Shown piece after piece: positions 34,705-42,080 of a stretch of DNA of 64,000 nt. The translations under genes and the position numbers were made by a program. The stretch covers positions 1 through 64,000 of the forward strand of contig DASTBT010000004.1 of the NCBI GenBank assembly GCA_035711865.1, written 5' to 3'. The stretch is from JAOUEA01 sp035711865 (GTDB taxonomy: Bacteria > Actinomycetota > UBA4738 > HRBIN12). The notes under the pieces are model-generated. The model made no database searches, was not told the DNA's origin, and saw nothing but the letters and a program-made list of their open reading frames with translations. The first letter of the stretch is position 1, and the number at the start of each line of letters is the position of its first letter.

Positions 34705-35432
34705 CACGATCTCCTCCCCGGTCCTCGCCGGACCACGGTGAACTCGAACGCGTCCGCGAGGTGATGCTCGTGCGAGAGCAGCAACGGCTCGCCCGATCGG
34801 CCGAAGTCGACCTGGCGCAGGTACAGCAGCGCCGCTCCGCCCCTGACGCCCAATCTCTTCGCGAGTGATCGGTCGGCCCGTGCGGGCTCGACGCGCACGA
34901 CTCCGTGCGCGACCGGACTGCCGTGGCGCTCCAGCAGCTCGTACAGCGAACCGTCGAGCGGCATTGCGCTCAGCTCGCCTGCTGCGATCAACGAGACAGA
35001 GACCACGTCGAGCGAGAGCACGACCGGGTCGTCGTCTGCGGTACGCACCCGTTCGAGGCGCACCACGGGATCGCCGGGCTGCAGGTCGAGCGCCTCGGCC
35101 TCCTCGCCGTCGGCCCCACCCGTGTGCACGGCGGATCGGCTCGTACCCGGCTCCATGCCGGCGGCCCTGATCGCCTCGGTCACGCCGAAGTTCACATCGA
35201 GGTTGTTGCGCAGCCGGGGCCGGTGGGTGGCGTAGGTGCCGGCGCCGCTCGTGCGGGTGACGAACCCGTCCTCCTCCAGCGACCGCAACGCCTCGCGGAG
35301 CGTCGGGCGCGACACGCCGAGCTCTTCGGCGAGCTCTGGCTCGGGCGGCAGCTTCGACCCCGGCGGGATACGTCCCGTGGCGATGCGTGAGACCAGGTCG
35401 TCGCGCACCCGGAACGACAACCGCTTCTTCAC
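34704..35432 (-). CDS. GntR family transcriptional regulator with UTRA domain (HutC type)
   Basis: A 242-residue regulator. The winged helix (about 1-70) includes DDLVSRIATGRIPPGSKLPP, ELGVSRPTLREALRSLE and GFVTRTSGAGTY. The UTRA ligand domain (about 95-235) includes PVVRLERVRTADDDPVVLSL and LYLRQVDFGRSGEPLLLS. I chose the GTG at 35432 because the likely -10 box (35461-35466) makes the upstream GTG at 35462 untranscribed, and GAGGGGGT precedes it. It heads the operon with aldolase, dehydrogenase and kinase. A perfect palindrome lies in its promoter, suggesting autoregulation. Confidence 0.9.
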   Translation of the reverse strand: MKKRLSFRVRDDLVSRIATGRIPPGSKLPPEPELAEELGVSRPTLREALRSLEEDGFVTRTSGAGTYATHRPRLRNNLDVNFGVTEAIRAAGMEPGTSRSAVHTGGADGEEAEALDLQPGDPVVRLERVRTADDDPVVLSLDVVSVSLIAAGELSAMPLDGSLYELLERHGSPVAHGVVRVEPARADRSLAKRLGVRGGAALLYLRQVDFGRSGEPLLLSHEHHLADAFEFTVVRRGPGRRS

Positions 35433-35460
35433 CGACGACCACCCCCTCGCGTCGGGACAC

Positions 35461-35488
35461 ACTACATTTGTCTGACAAATCGTGTCAA
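35461..35488 (-). promoter_or_regulatory. Promoter of the GntR operon
   Basis: Read leftward, a perfect -35 TTGACA (35488-35483) is followed after 16 bases by TGTAGT (35466-35461), four of six matches to the -10. The palindromic operator fills the spacer. This is the best-formed promoter in the window. Confidence 0.6.
35466..35480. promoter_or_regulatory. Perfect palindromic operator, likely GntR site 1
   Basis: ATTTGTC-T-GACAAAT is a perfect 15-base inverted repeat. It lies between the -35 and -10 boxes of the GntR promoter and 36 bases before the rightward small gene at 35516. TTGTC/GACAA half-sites are typical for GntR proteins. A bound repressor here would block the leftward operon and perhaps the rightward genes too. 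Confidence 0.65.
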
Positions 35489-35515
35489 AGGAGCCGCCCG
35501 GCCTACCATGGGCCG

Positions 35516-35800
35516 ATGGATGCGCTCAGCGTCGGCGTCCCCGTGCTGTCCGGGCCGGCCGCCGGATGGAACTTCTGGCCCGTGCTGGGCATCCCCTTGG
35601 CTTGGCTACTGGTGTTCGGGTGGCTCCGCGTCCCGCTGCGGCCCGGCATCGCGATCGGGGTGACCGTGGTCGGGCTGCTCTCCGCGGACGCGGTCTCGAC
35701 CTGGGGCGTGGCACCGGTGGTCATCGGAGTCTCCTTGCTCCTGGCCGCGATCACGATCGCACTCCGGCACGCGCGGCGGATTCGGCCACCGAACGTTTGA
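35516..35800 (+). CDS. Small membrane protein of unknown function, 94 aa
   Basis: MDALSVGVPVLSGPAAGWNF begins a short hydrophobic protein with two or three membrane helices (about 20-40, 45-60, 66-84) and a basic C-terminus RHARRIRPPN. The ATG at 35516 is close to the operator. I do not recognise the family. Its stop codon overlaps the second operator, and an amine permease gene follows 70 bases later. It may be an accessory subunit or leader-type gene of the permease operon. Confidence 0.6.
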   Translation: MDALSVGVPVLSGPAAGWNFWPVLGIPLAWLLVFGWLRVPLRPGIAIGVTVVGLLSADAVSTWGVAPVVIGVSLLLAAITIALRHARRIRPPNV

Positions 35801-35809
35801 CAGACAAAC
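35795..35809. promoter_or_regulatory. Likely GntR site 2, upstream of the permease operon
   Basis: GTTTGACAGACAAAC differs from site 1 at only two of the 13 central positions (TTTGaCaGACAAA versus TTTGTCTGACAAA) and keeps the GACAAA half-site. It overlaps a perfect -35 TTGACA (35797-35802), with a possible weak -10 near 35822-35829. It lies 61 bases before the permease ATG. Confidence 0.55.
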
Positions 35810-35870
35810 CCTTTCTGTGTCTCCATACCGGGGTCCGCGCGACGGGGGGTCGGCGGAAGGAGGGTGACGG

Positions 35871-37481
35871 ATGTCCGAGCGCAAGGTCGGATCGGTCACG
35901 TACCGGGAGGTCGGCGAGGGCTACTTCGAGGACCGCGGTCTGCGGCGTCATGCCGGAGTCTGGTCGCTGTGGGCACTCGGGGTCGGCGCCGTTATCTCGG
36001 GCGACTACTACGGATGGAACTTCGGTCTGTCCGTCGGGGGATTCGGAGGTCTGCTGGTCGCGACCGCGATCATCGCGATCATGTACTACGGCCTCTGCTA
36101 CAGCATCGCGGAGATGTCGCCGGCGCTGCCGCACACGGGCGGCGCCTACTCGTTCGCGAGGTCGGCGATGGGCCCGTGGGGTGGGTTCCTCACCGGGCTC
36201 GCCGAGAACGCCGAGTACGTGATCACGACGGCGGTCGTGAACGGCGCCATCGCGCTGCTCGCGCAGGAGGTGGTCACGGACCTGTTCAACCTCTCGAGCG
36301 ACGTGTGGTGGAACAGCGAGCCCTTCTGGTGGGCCGTCTTCTACATCGTGTTCCTCGCGATCAACATCAGCGGCGTCGAGGCGACGTTCCGATTCACTGT
36401 CGTTATCACGGTCGTCGCGATGGCTATCCTGGTCGTCTTCTACGTCGCCGCGCTCGTGAGCGGAGACTTCAGCCCCGACCTGTGGTTCAACATCGCCGAC
36501 GGAGGTGGTGAGGCGCCCGCGGGCGAAGGCTCGTTCCTTCCGTTCGGCATCAGCGGCATCTTCAAGGCGCTCCCGTTCGCGATCTGGTTCTACCTCGCGA
36601 TCGAGGAGGTCCCGCTCGCGGCCGAGGAGTCGATGGACCCGCGGCGCGACGTGCCCAGGGGCACGATCCGCGGCATGCACACGCTGCTGCTGCTCAGCAT
36701 CGGCACCCTGCTGCTCAACTCGGGCGTCGGAGGCGGGGCGCTGACGATCGGCGAGTCGGGCACCCCGCTCTTCGACGGGTTCCGAGCGATCTTCGGCGAA
36801 GGCACCGGCGCCGTGCTGCTGGGCGCGATGGGACTCGTCGGCCTGGTCGCGAGCTTCTTCACGATCATGTACGCATACGGGCGGAACACGTTCTCGCTGT
36901 CGCGGGCCGGGTACTTTCCGCAGTTCCTGTCGAAGACGCACGGCACACGGAAGACCCCGCACGTGGCGTTGGTCGCGGGCGCGCTCGTCGGCTACGCCGT
37001 GCTGTGGGTGATCTGGTACCTCGGCCGGCAGGAGGGCGACCTCGGCGCCCAGGTCGTGGCAGCGGTGCTGAACATGGCCGTGTTCGCGGCGGTGCTCGCC
37101 TACATCCTGCAGTGTCTGTCGTTCGTGATGCTCCGGCTGAACTTGCCGAACATCGAACGGCCGTACGTCAGCCGCTGGGGGGTCGCGGGGGCCTACATCG
37201 CCGGCGTCATCGCCGCGGTGGCGCTGGTCTCGATCTTCCTGAACGAGGACTACCGTCCGGGCGTCTACGGCGTGGCCGCGTACTTCGCGATCGCGATCCT
37301 CTACTTCGCGATCGCGGGGCGCCACCGCCTCGTGCTCTCGCCCGAGGAGGAGTTCGCCCTCACGAAAGGCGAGTCGGGCATCCCCGAGGCGGAAGGATAC
37401 CGAACGAGCGCGGCAGAACAGGAGGCAATCCTGCGCGGAGGCGATGACCAGTCGTCGACGCCACCGCCGTCGTCCGGCTGA
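35871..37481 (+). CDS. APC-family amine/amino acid permease (ethanolamine permease-like)
   Basis: A 536-residue transporter with 12 membrane helices. The first helix motif GVGAVISGDYYGWNFGLSVG, then GGFGGLLVATAIIAIMYYGL and LPHTGGAYSFARSAMGPWGG are close to ethanolamine permease (EAT) proteins. AGGAGGGTGACGG precedes the ATG. The C-terminal tail is polar and ends in Pro/Ser. As the first enzyme-pathway gene of the amine operon it likely imports the substrate. Ethanolamine, a polyamine or an amino acid are all possible. Confidence 0.88.
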   Translation: MSERKVGSVTYREVGEGYFEDRGLRRHAGVWSLWALGVGAVISGDYYGWNFGLSVGGFGGLLVATAIIAIMYYGLCYSIAEMSPALPHTGGAYSFARSAMGPWGGFLTGLAENAEYVITTAVVNGAIALLAQEVVTDLFNLSSDVWWNSEPFWWAVFYIVFLAINISGVEATFRFTVVITVVAMAILVVFYVAALVSGDFSPDLWFNIADGGGEAPAGEGSFLPFGISGIFKALPFAIWFYLAIEEVPLAAEESMDPRRDVPRGTIRGMHTLLLLSIGTLLLNSGVGGGALTIGESGTPLFDGFRAIFGEGTGAVLLGAMGLVGLVASFFTIMYAYGRNTFSLSRAGYFPQFLSKTHGTRKTPHVALVAGALVGYAVLWVIWYLGRQEGDLGAQVVAAVLNMAVFAAVLAYILQCLSFVMLRLNLPNIERPYVSRWGVAGAYIAGVIAAVALVSIFLNEDYRPGVYGVAAYFAIAILYFAIAGRHRLVLSPEEEFALTKGESGIPEAEGYRTSAAEQEAILRGGDDQSSTPPPSSG

Positions 37482-37505
37482 CGCCGACGAACCAAGAACG
37501 GAAGG

Positions 37506-37535
37506 GACACGGCGGCCGGTGACGGCCGCCGTGTC
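37506..37535 (+). terminator. 13-bp hairpin with GTGA loop between permease and ligase genes
   Basis: GACACGGCGGCCG (37506-37518) pairs perfectly with 37523-37535 around a GTGA (GNRA-type) loop. It lies 25 bases past the permease stop and just before the AGGAGG site of the next gene. There is no U-tract. It could be a partial terminator or an mRNA-stabilising stem that separates permease from enzyme levels. Confidence 0.55.
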
Positions 37536-37560
37536 TGCGTCTCGAGGCTGAGGAGGGGCG

Positions 37561-38943
37561 ATGGACCAGCAGGGCTTGCTCGACGCGAAGGAGCTGGAGG
37601 GCCGCGCCGACGCCGGCGAGATCGACACCGTGCTCTGCATGTTCACCGACATGCAGGGTCGGTTCATGGGCAAGCGTGTGATGCCCGACTTCTTCCTGCA
37701 CGAGATCCTGGGCGAGGAAGGACTGCACGCATGCCTGTACCTGCTCGCGATCGACATGGAGATGGAGCCGCTGCCCGGCTACGAGTACGCGAGCTGGGAG
37801 ACCGGGTACGGCGACTTCCGCATGGTGCCCGACATGTCGACCTTACGCTGGTGTCCCTGGCTCGAGAACACCGTGATGGTGATCTGTGACGTTGCCGACG
37901 AGGACACGGGCGAACCGGTCGAGGTGGCGCCCCGGCAGATCTTGAAACGGCAGATCGAGCGCGCGGCGGAGGCCGGCTTCACGATCAAGACCGGGTCGGA
38001 GCTCGAGTTCTACCTCTTCAAGGACGGCTACGACGAGCTCGCCGAGCGCGGCTACAGGGACGCGCGTCCGTCATCGAGCTACATCATGGACTACCACATG
38101 CTCCAGACCACGAAGGACGAGTGGGTGATCCGCCAGATCCGCAACGGCATGCGCGGCGCAGGCATCCCGGTGGAGTTCTCGAAGGGTGAGTTCGGGAAGG
38201 GACAGCACGAGATCAACATCACGTACGCGGATGCCCTGACGACCGCCGACTACCACGTGCTCTACAAGCACGGGGTCAAGGAGATCTGCGCGGCCAACGG
38301 CGTCGCCGCCACGTTCATGGCGAAGTGGACGATGGAGGAGGCCGGCTCCTCGTGCCACATGCACTCGAGCGTGTGGAACGCGAATGGCACGAAGTCGCTG
38401 ATGTTCGATCAGCGAGCCGAGCACCACATATCGAAGACGTACGGCCACTTCATGGGCGGACTGATGGCAACCGCGCGGGAGATGGCGTGGATGTTCGCCC
38501 CGTTCGTGAACTCGTACAAGCGATACCAGCTCGGGTCCTGGGCCCCGACCGCCATCGTGTGGAGCCGTGACAACCGCACGTGCGGGTTCCGGACGGTCGG
38601 GGAGCACGCCGGCGCACGCGTGGAGAATCGCATCCCCGGTGCCGACGTCAACCCGTACCTCGGGTACGCCGCCACGATCGCGGGTGGGCTGCACGGACTC
38701 CAGAACGAGGTCGAGGCACCGGACATGTTCGTCGGCAACGCCTACGAGGCCAAGCGGGTGCCGCGCGTGCCGTCGAGCCTGCACGAGGCGGTCGACGTCT
38801 TCCGCAAGAGCAAGGTCGCGAAGGAGGCCTTCGGCGACTTCGTCTTCGGCCATCTGCTGAACACGGCCGTGCAGGAACAGGCGATCTTCGACAACCTCTG
38901 CGTGACCGACTGGGAGCTCGCCCGCTACTTCGAGCGCGGTTGA
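37561..38943 (+). CDS. Glutamine synthetase-family gamma-glutamyl ligase (copy 1)
   Basis: A 460-residue GS-fold enzyme. Active-site segments are GSELEFYLF, FGKGQHEIN, SSCHMHSSVW (His) and NSYKRYQLGSWAP with SRDNRTCGFR (Arg). It lacks the Tyr adenylylation loop of true GlnA and has divergent substrate loops, as in PuuA/GlnT-type ligases that join glutamate to an amine. AGGAGGGG precedes the ATG. Next to an amine permease, amidotransferase and aminotransferases, a gamma-glutamyl-amine ligase role is likely. The exact amine is unknown. Confidence 0.87.
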   Translation: MDQQGLLDAKELEGRADAGEIDTVLCMFTDMQGRFMGKRVMPDFFLHEILGEEGLHACLYLLAIDMEMEPLPGYEYASWETGYGDFRMVPDMSTLRWCPWLENTVMVICDVADEDTGEPVEVAPRQILKRQIERAAEAGFTIKTGSELEFYLFKDGYDELAERGYRDARPSSSYIMDYHMLQTTKDEWVIRQIRNGMRGAGIPVEFSKGEFGKGQHEINITYADALTTADYHVLYKHGVKEICAANGVAATFMAKWTMEEAGSSCHMHSSVWNANGTKSLMFDQRAEHHISKTYGHFMGGLMATAREMAWMFAPFVNSYKRYQLGSWAPTAIVWSRDNRTCGFRTVGEHAGARVENRIPGADVNPYLGYAATIAGGLHGLQNEVEAPDMFVGNAYEAKRVPRVPSSLHEAVDVFRKSKVAKEAFGDFVFGHLLNTAVQEQAIFDNLCVTDWELARYFERG

Positions 38944-38981
38944 ACCGAGTCGCGCGGCCACCGCCGATACACTGGCTCGTC

Positions 38982-39695
38982 ATGCGACCCGTGATCCTGA
39001 TCGGGCACGCCGATTACGAGACGTTCGGCGTCGCGCCCGAGACGTTCCGCGACGCAGACGTCCCCTGGATCGAGCACCTCGCCCACGCGGGCGCCGAGCT
39101 CCCGGACCTCTCCCAGATCTCCGGGATCGCGCTCTACGGCGGCGAGATGAACGTCGACATGGGCGAGCGGTACCCGTTCCTGTCCGATGAACGCATCTAC
39201 GTCCGCAAGGCGATCGATGCGGGCGTGCCCTATCTGGGGATCTGCCTCGGCGCGCAGATGCTGGCTCGAGCGCTCGACCACCCGGTGCATCCGGCCGGCA
39301 TCCGGGAGTTCGGGTTCAATCCCCTGCGACCGACGCTCGCGGCCGCCGACGACGAGCTCCTGTCCACGTTCCGCGACGGCGACCTAGTGTTCCACTGGCA
39401 CGAGGATACGTTCCGGCTCCCCGAGGGCGCCGCCTTGCTGGCGACCGGGGACGAAGTGCCCCTCCAGGCCTTTCGCCACGGCGCCACATCGTGGGGGCTG
39501 CAATTCCATCTCGAGGTCGATCGCGCCGAGATCGAGCTGTGGCTCGAGACCGCCGGCGAGGATGAGGTCGCCTCGTGGGGAAAGACGACCGATCAGATCC
39601 TGGACGAGACCGACCGGCACATCGAGGCACACGAAGCCCGGGGCCGCGAGGTGTTCGCTCGCTTCGCTCGCGTTGCTCGACGCCACTCAGGCTGA
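38982..39695 (+). CDS. Class I glutamine amidotransferase-like protein (copy 1)
   Basis: A 237-residue protein. The nucleophile is Cys in YLGICLGAQML and the His-Glu pair is in LQFHLEVDRAEI (usually HPE, here HLE), so the triad is complete. The C-terminus HEARGREVFARFARVARR is helical. Such freestanding class I amidotransferases are found with GS-like ligases and may hydrolyse gamma-glutamyl amides or glutamine. The ATG at 38982 is 38 bases after the ligase stop. A fragment of a similar gene is at 50213-50407. Confidence 0.85.
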   Translation: MRPVILIGHADYETFGVAPETFRDADVPWIEHLAHAGAELPDLSQISGIALYGGEMNVDMGERYPFLSDERIYVRKAIDAGVPYLGICLGAQMLARALDHPVHPAGIREFGFNPLRPTLAAADDELLSTFRDGDLVFHWHEDTFRLPEGAALLATGDEVPLQAFRHGATSWGLQFHLEVDRAEIELWLETAGEDEVASWGKTTDQILDETDRHIEAHEARGREVFARFARVARRHSG

Positions 39696-39959
39696 TCCGC
39701 AGGCCGCCTTCCAACGGGGAGCAGCATGCCCACCGTGGCCCACGCGACCTGGGGTCACGCCTCCCGGTTCCCGCCCACTTCCACCTTTCGAAGCCTGCAC
39801 CGTCTGGCCGGCTCGCTCGGCGAGGCTACGCCTGGGAGACCGATCACTTCTCGGGTTCTTCCCCATGGGGAGCGAAACGGGTGGCCGGGGGTGAACCAGG
39901 ACCGTACCCTAAGGCTCCCGGCGCACGAGCTCGACGGGGTTCCCGTCGCGGAGGGGCGG
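39696..39959 (+). other. Intergenic stretch before aminotransferase 1
   Basis: 264 bases, the longest gap in the operon. The main frame is open here and could extend aminotransferase 1 to 39726, but it reads as Ser/Arg/Pro-rich without family match. A 12-base palindrome (39860-39871) and GC-rich stems are visible; I could not match any known riboswitch. Confidence 0.4.
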
Positions 39960-41348
39960 ATGCAGCAGACGTTCATCGCGAGCGAGCGGACGCACGTGCT
40001 CCCCCTGGACCTCGCTCGCCCGATGCCGGTGGTCGCCCGGGGCGACGGCGTGTGGGTGGAAGACGCTACCGGCCGTCGATACCTCGACGCGATGAGCGGG
40101 GGCTCGATGGCCGCCACGCTTGGACACGGCCGGCGGGACATCATCGCGGCAGCCAGGGCGCAGGCCGATCGGTTGGCGTTCGTGCACAACGAACGCCTCA
40201 CGAACCCCGCGCAGGAGCAGCTCGCGCGAGAGCTGCTCGAGGTCGCGCCCGAGGGCTTCACCCGCGTGAGGTTCACGGTCGCCGGGGCGGACGCGAACGA
40301 GATGGCGATCCAGCTCGCCCGGAGCTTCCACGTCGAGCGCGGCGAGTCCAGCCGCTGGCAAGTCATCTCGCCGGCTCAGGCCTACCACGGCCCGACGATG
40401 GAGACGCTGGCCCTCACAGGGCGAGCCGGGCTCCACGGGCCGTTCGGCCCCTACCTGCCGCGGCACCTGCATGTGCCGCCCAGCACGTGGCGGCTCGATC
40501 CGACCGGAGATGCCGCCCTCGACGCCCTCGACGAGGCGATCGAGGAGGCCGGGACGGAAACGGTCTCGGCGTTCTTCTGCGAGCCGATCAGCGGGGCGGC
40601 CCTTCCCGCCTATTCGCCGCCGGTGAGGTTCTGGGAAGGACTCGACGAGCGGCGCGACCGGCACGGCTTCCTCGTCTGCTTCGACGAGATCGTCACCGGC
40701 GTCGGTCGCACCGGCGACTGGTTCGCCGGAGCGGCGACCGCCTGCGTGCCCGACATCATCGCGACGGCGAAGGGGCTCGGGGCCGGCTACGCGGCGATCG
40801 GCGCGCTGCTCGTGCGGGAGCACGTCTACGAGGCGGTGGCGCGCGGATCGCGCCGCTTCCCCGTGGGCCACACGTGGGACGGCGCCCCCCTGTCGTGCGC
40901 GGTAGGCCTCGCCGTGCTGCACGCCCTGCGGTCGGAGGGGCTCGTCGACCGCGTGCGCGAGCGCGGCCCAAGCCTTCGCGAAGAGCTCGCGTCGGCGCTC
41001 GCGGAGCTTCCCATCGTCCACGAGGTTCGCGGACGCGGCTTCCTGCTGGGCATCGAGCTCGTGGATCCGCGAGACCGGCGATCGTTCTTGCCCCGCGAGC
41101 TCGGCGTGGCAGGCCGCATCGACCAGGCTGCGTTCGACCTCGGCCTCATCACGCTGTCCACGCAGCCCACTCGAGACGGCTACGCGGGCGACCAGACCCT
41201 GTTCGCGCCACCGTTCGTCGCGACCGATGAGGAACTCGCTGAGATGGTCTCGCGCGTCGCCGAGGCCATCCGTCACGTGTCCGATCAGGTGGAGGCGGAG
41301 CTCGCCGCCACCCAGTCGTCGTGGTCGCCGGCGGGAGGGGGATCGTGA
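39960..41348 (+). CDS. Class III PLP aminotransferase (copy 1)
   Basis: A 462-residue aminotransferase. FDEIVTGVGRTGDWF carries the pyridine-binding Asp, and the PLP lysine is in IATAKGLGAGYAAIG. SPAQAYHGPTMETLALTGR is the phosphate-binding region. It would transaminate an omega-amino group (GABA, 5-aminovalerate or a gamma-glutamyl amine). The ATG at 39960 has GGAGGGG upstream and fits the usual start; GTG 39891 and ATG 39726 are alternatives. Its stop overlaps the next GTG as GTGA. It is a paralogue of the gene at 42081. Confidence 0.87.
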   Translation: MQQTFIASERTHVLPLDLARPMPVVARGDGVWVEDATGRRYLDAMSGGSMAATLGHGRRDIIAAARAQADRLAFVHNERLTNPAQEQLARELLEVAPEGFTRVRFTVAGADANEMAIQLARSFHVERGESSRWQVISPAQAYHGPTMETLALTGRAGLHGPFGPYLPRHLHVPPSTWRLDPTGDAALDALDEAIEEAGTETVSAFFCEPISGAALPAYSPPVRFWEGLDERRDRHGFLVCFDEIVTGVGRTGDWFAGAATACVPDIIATAKGLGAGYAAIGALLVREHVYEAVARGSRRFPVGHTWDGAPLSCAVGLAVLHALRSEGLVDRVRERGPSLREELASALAELPIVHEVRGRGFLLGIELVDPRDRRSFLPRELGVAGRIDQAAFDLGLITLSTQPTRDGYAGDQTLFAPPFVATDEELAEMVSRVAEAIRHVSDQVEAELAATQSSWSPAGGGS

Positions 41349-42079
41349 GCCGTGCGGTTGACGCCGAGGTCGGGGTCCGAGCCCTGATCCTCCAGCACGA
41401 GGAGCCCACACCGCCCGGGCTCGTCGCCGAGTGGCTCAGCTCGCACGGGGCGAACGCCGACACGTTTCGGATCGACATCGACGAGCGCGACGTCGACCCC
41501 GCCGAGTACGACCTCATCGTGTCCCTCGGGTCCGAGTTCGCGGCCTTCGACGACTCGAAGCCGTTCGTGACGCGCGAGGCGGAACTCCTGCGCGAGGCCC
41601 TCACCGCGGACGTCCCGGTGCTCGGCCTGTGCTTCGGCGGCCAGATGTTGGCGCGGGTGCTGGGCGGTGAGGTCTACAGGTCCGGGAACGCCGAGATCGG
41701 GTGGCTGCCGGTCCGAAGCACGGACCCGAACCTCGTGCCGGAGGGACCATGGTTCCAGTGGCACTTCGACACCTTCACGCTGCCCCACGACGCGGAGGTG
41801 GTTGCCGATTCGCCAGTGGGCCCACAGGCCTTCGTGGCGGGGCGGAGCCTCGGGCTGCAGTTCCATCCCGAGGTGACCATCGAGATCATGGACGACTGGG
41901 TCCGCGCCTACCGTCACGAGCTCGACGCCGACGGCGTCGACCCGGACCGGTTGCTCGATGAGACGAAGCGCCTCGCGCCGGAGGCGCGGCGCCGGTCATG
42001 GCAACTCCTCGAGCGCTTCTGGACCGACGTCGCGGACCTCGACAGGTCCCCCGCCGCGACCGACGACGGTGAGCGCTGA
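41345..42079 (+). CDS. Class I glutamine amidotransferase-like protein (copy 2)
   Basis: A 244-residue amidotransferase. Cys is in VLGLCFGGQMLARVLGG, and His-Glu is in LGLQFHPEVTIEIMDDW. The N-terminal VRALILQHEEPTPPGLVAEW is typical of GuaA-like standalone domains. It starts with a GTG overlapping aminotransferase 1 and is followed one base later by aminotransferase 2, so the three are co-translated. It is distinctly diverged from copy 1, so not a recent duplication. Confidence 0.87.
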   Translation: MSRAVDAEVGVRALILQHEEPTPPGLVAEWLSSHGANADTFRIDIDERDVDPAEYDLIVSLGSEFAAFDDSKPFVTREAELLREALTADVPVLGLCFGGQMLARVLGGEVYRSGNAEIGWLPVRSTDPNLVPEGPWFQWHFDTFTLPHDAEVVADSPVGPQAFVAGRSLGLQFHPEVTIEIMDDWVRAYRHELDADGVDPDRLLDETKRLAPEARRRSWQLLERFWTDVADLDRSPAATDDGER

Positions 42080-42080
42080 C

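Noticed and set aside
34850..37757. Long leftward open frame opposite the permease gene
   Set aside because: Composition is Arg/His/Glu-rich without family motifs; the permease on the other strand has clear membrane helices and family signatures.
39696..39959. Possible riboswitch or structured leader before aminotransferase 1, with a GGGGGTGAACC stretch and the palindrome TCCCCATGGGGA
   Set aside because: I compared it with c-di-AMP (ydaO), glycine, guanidine and cobalamin patterns and could not match the conserved cores. It lies inside an operon and may simply be GC-rich spacer.
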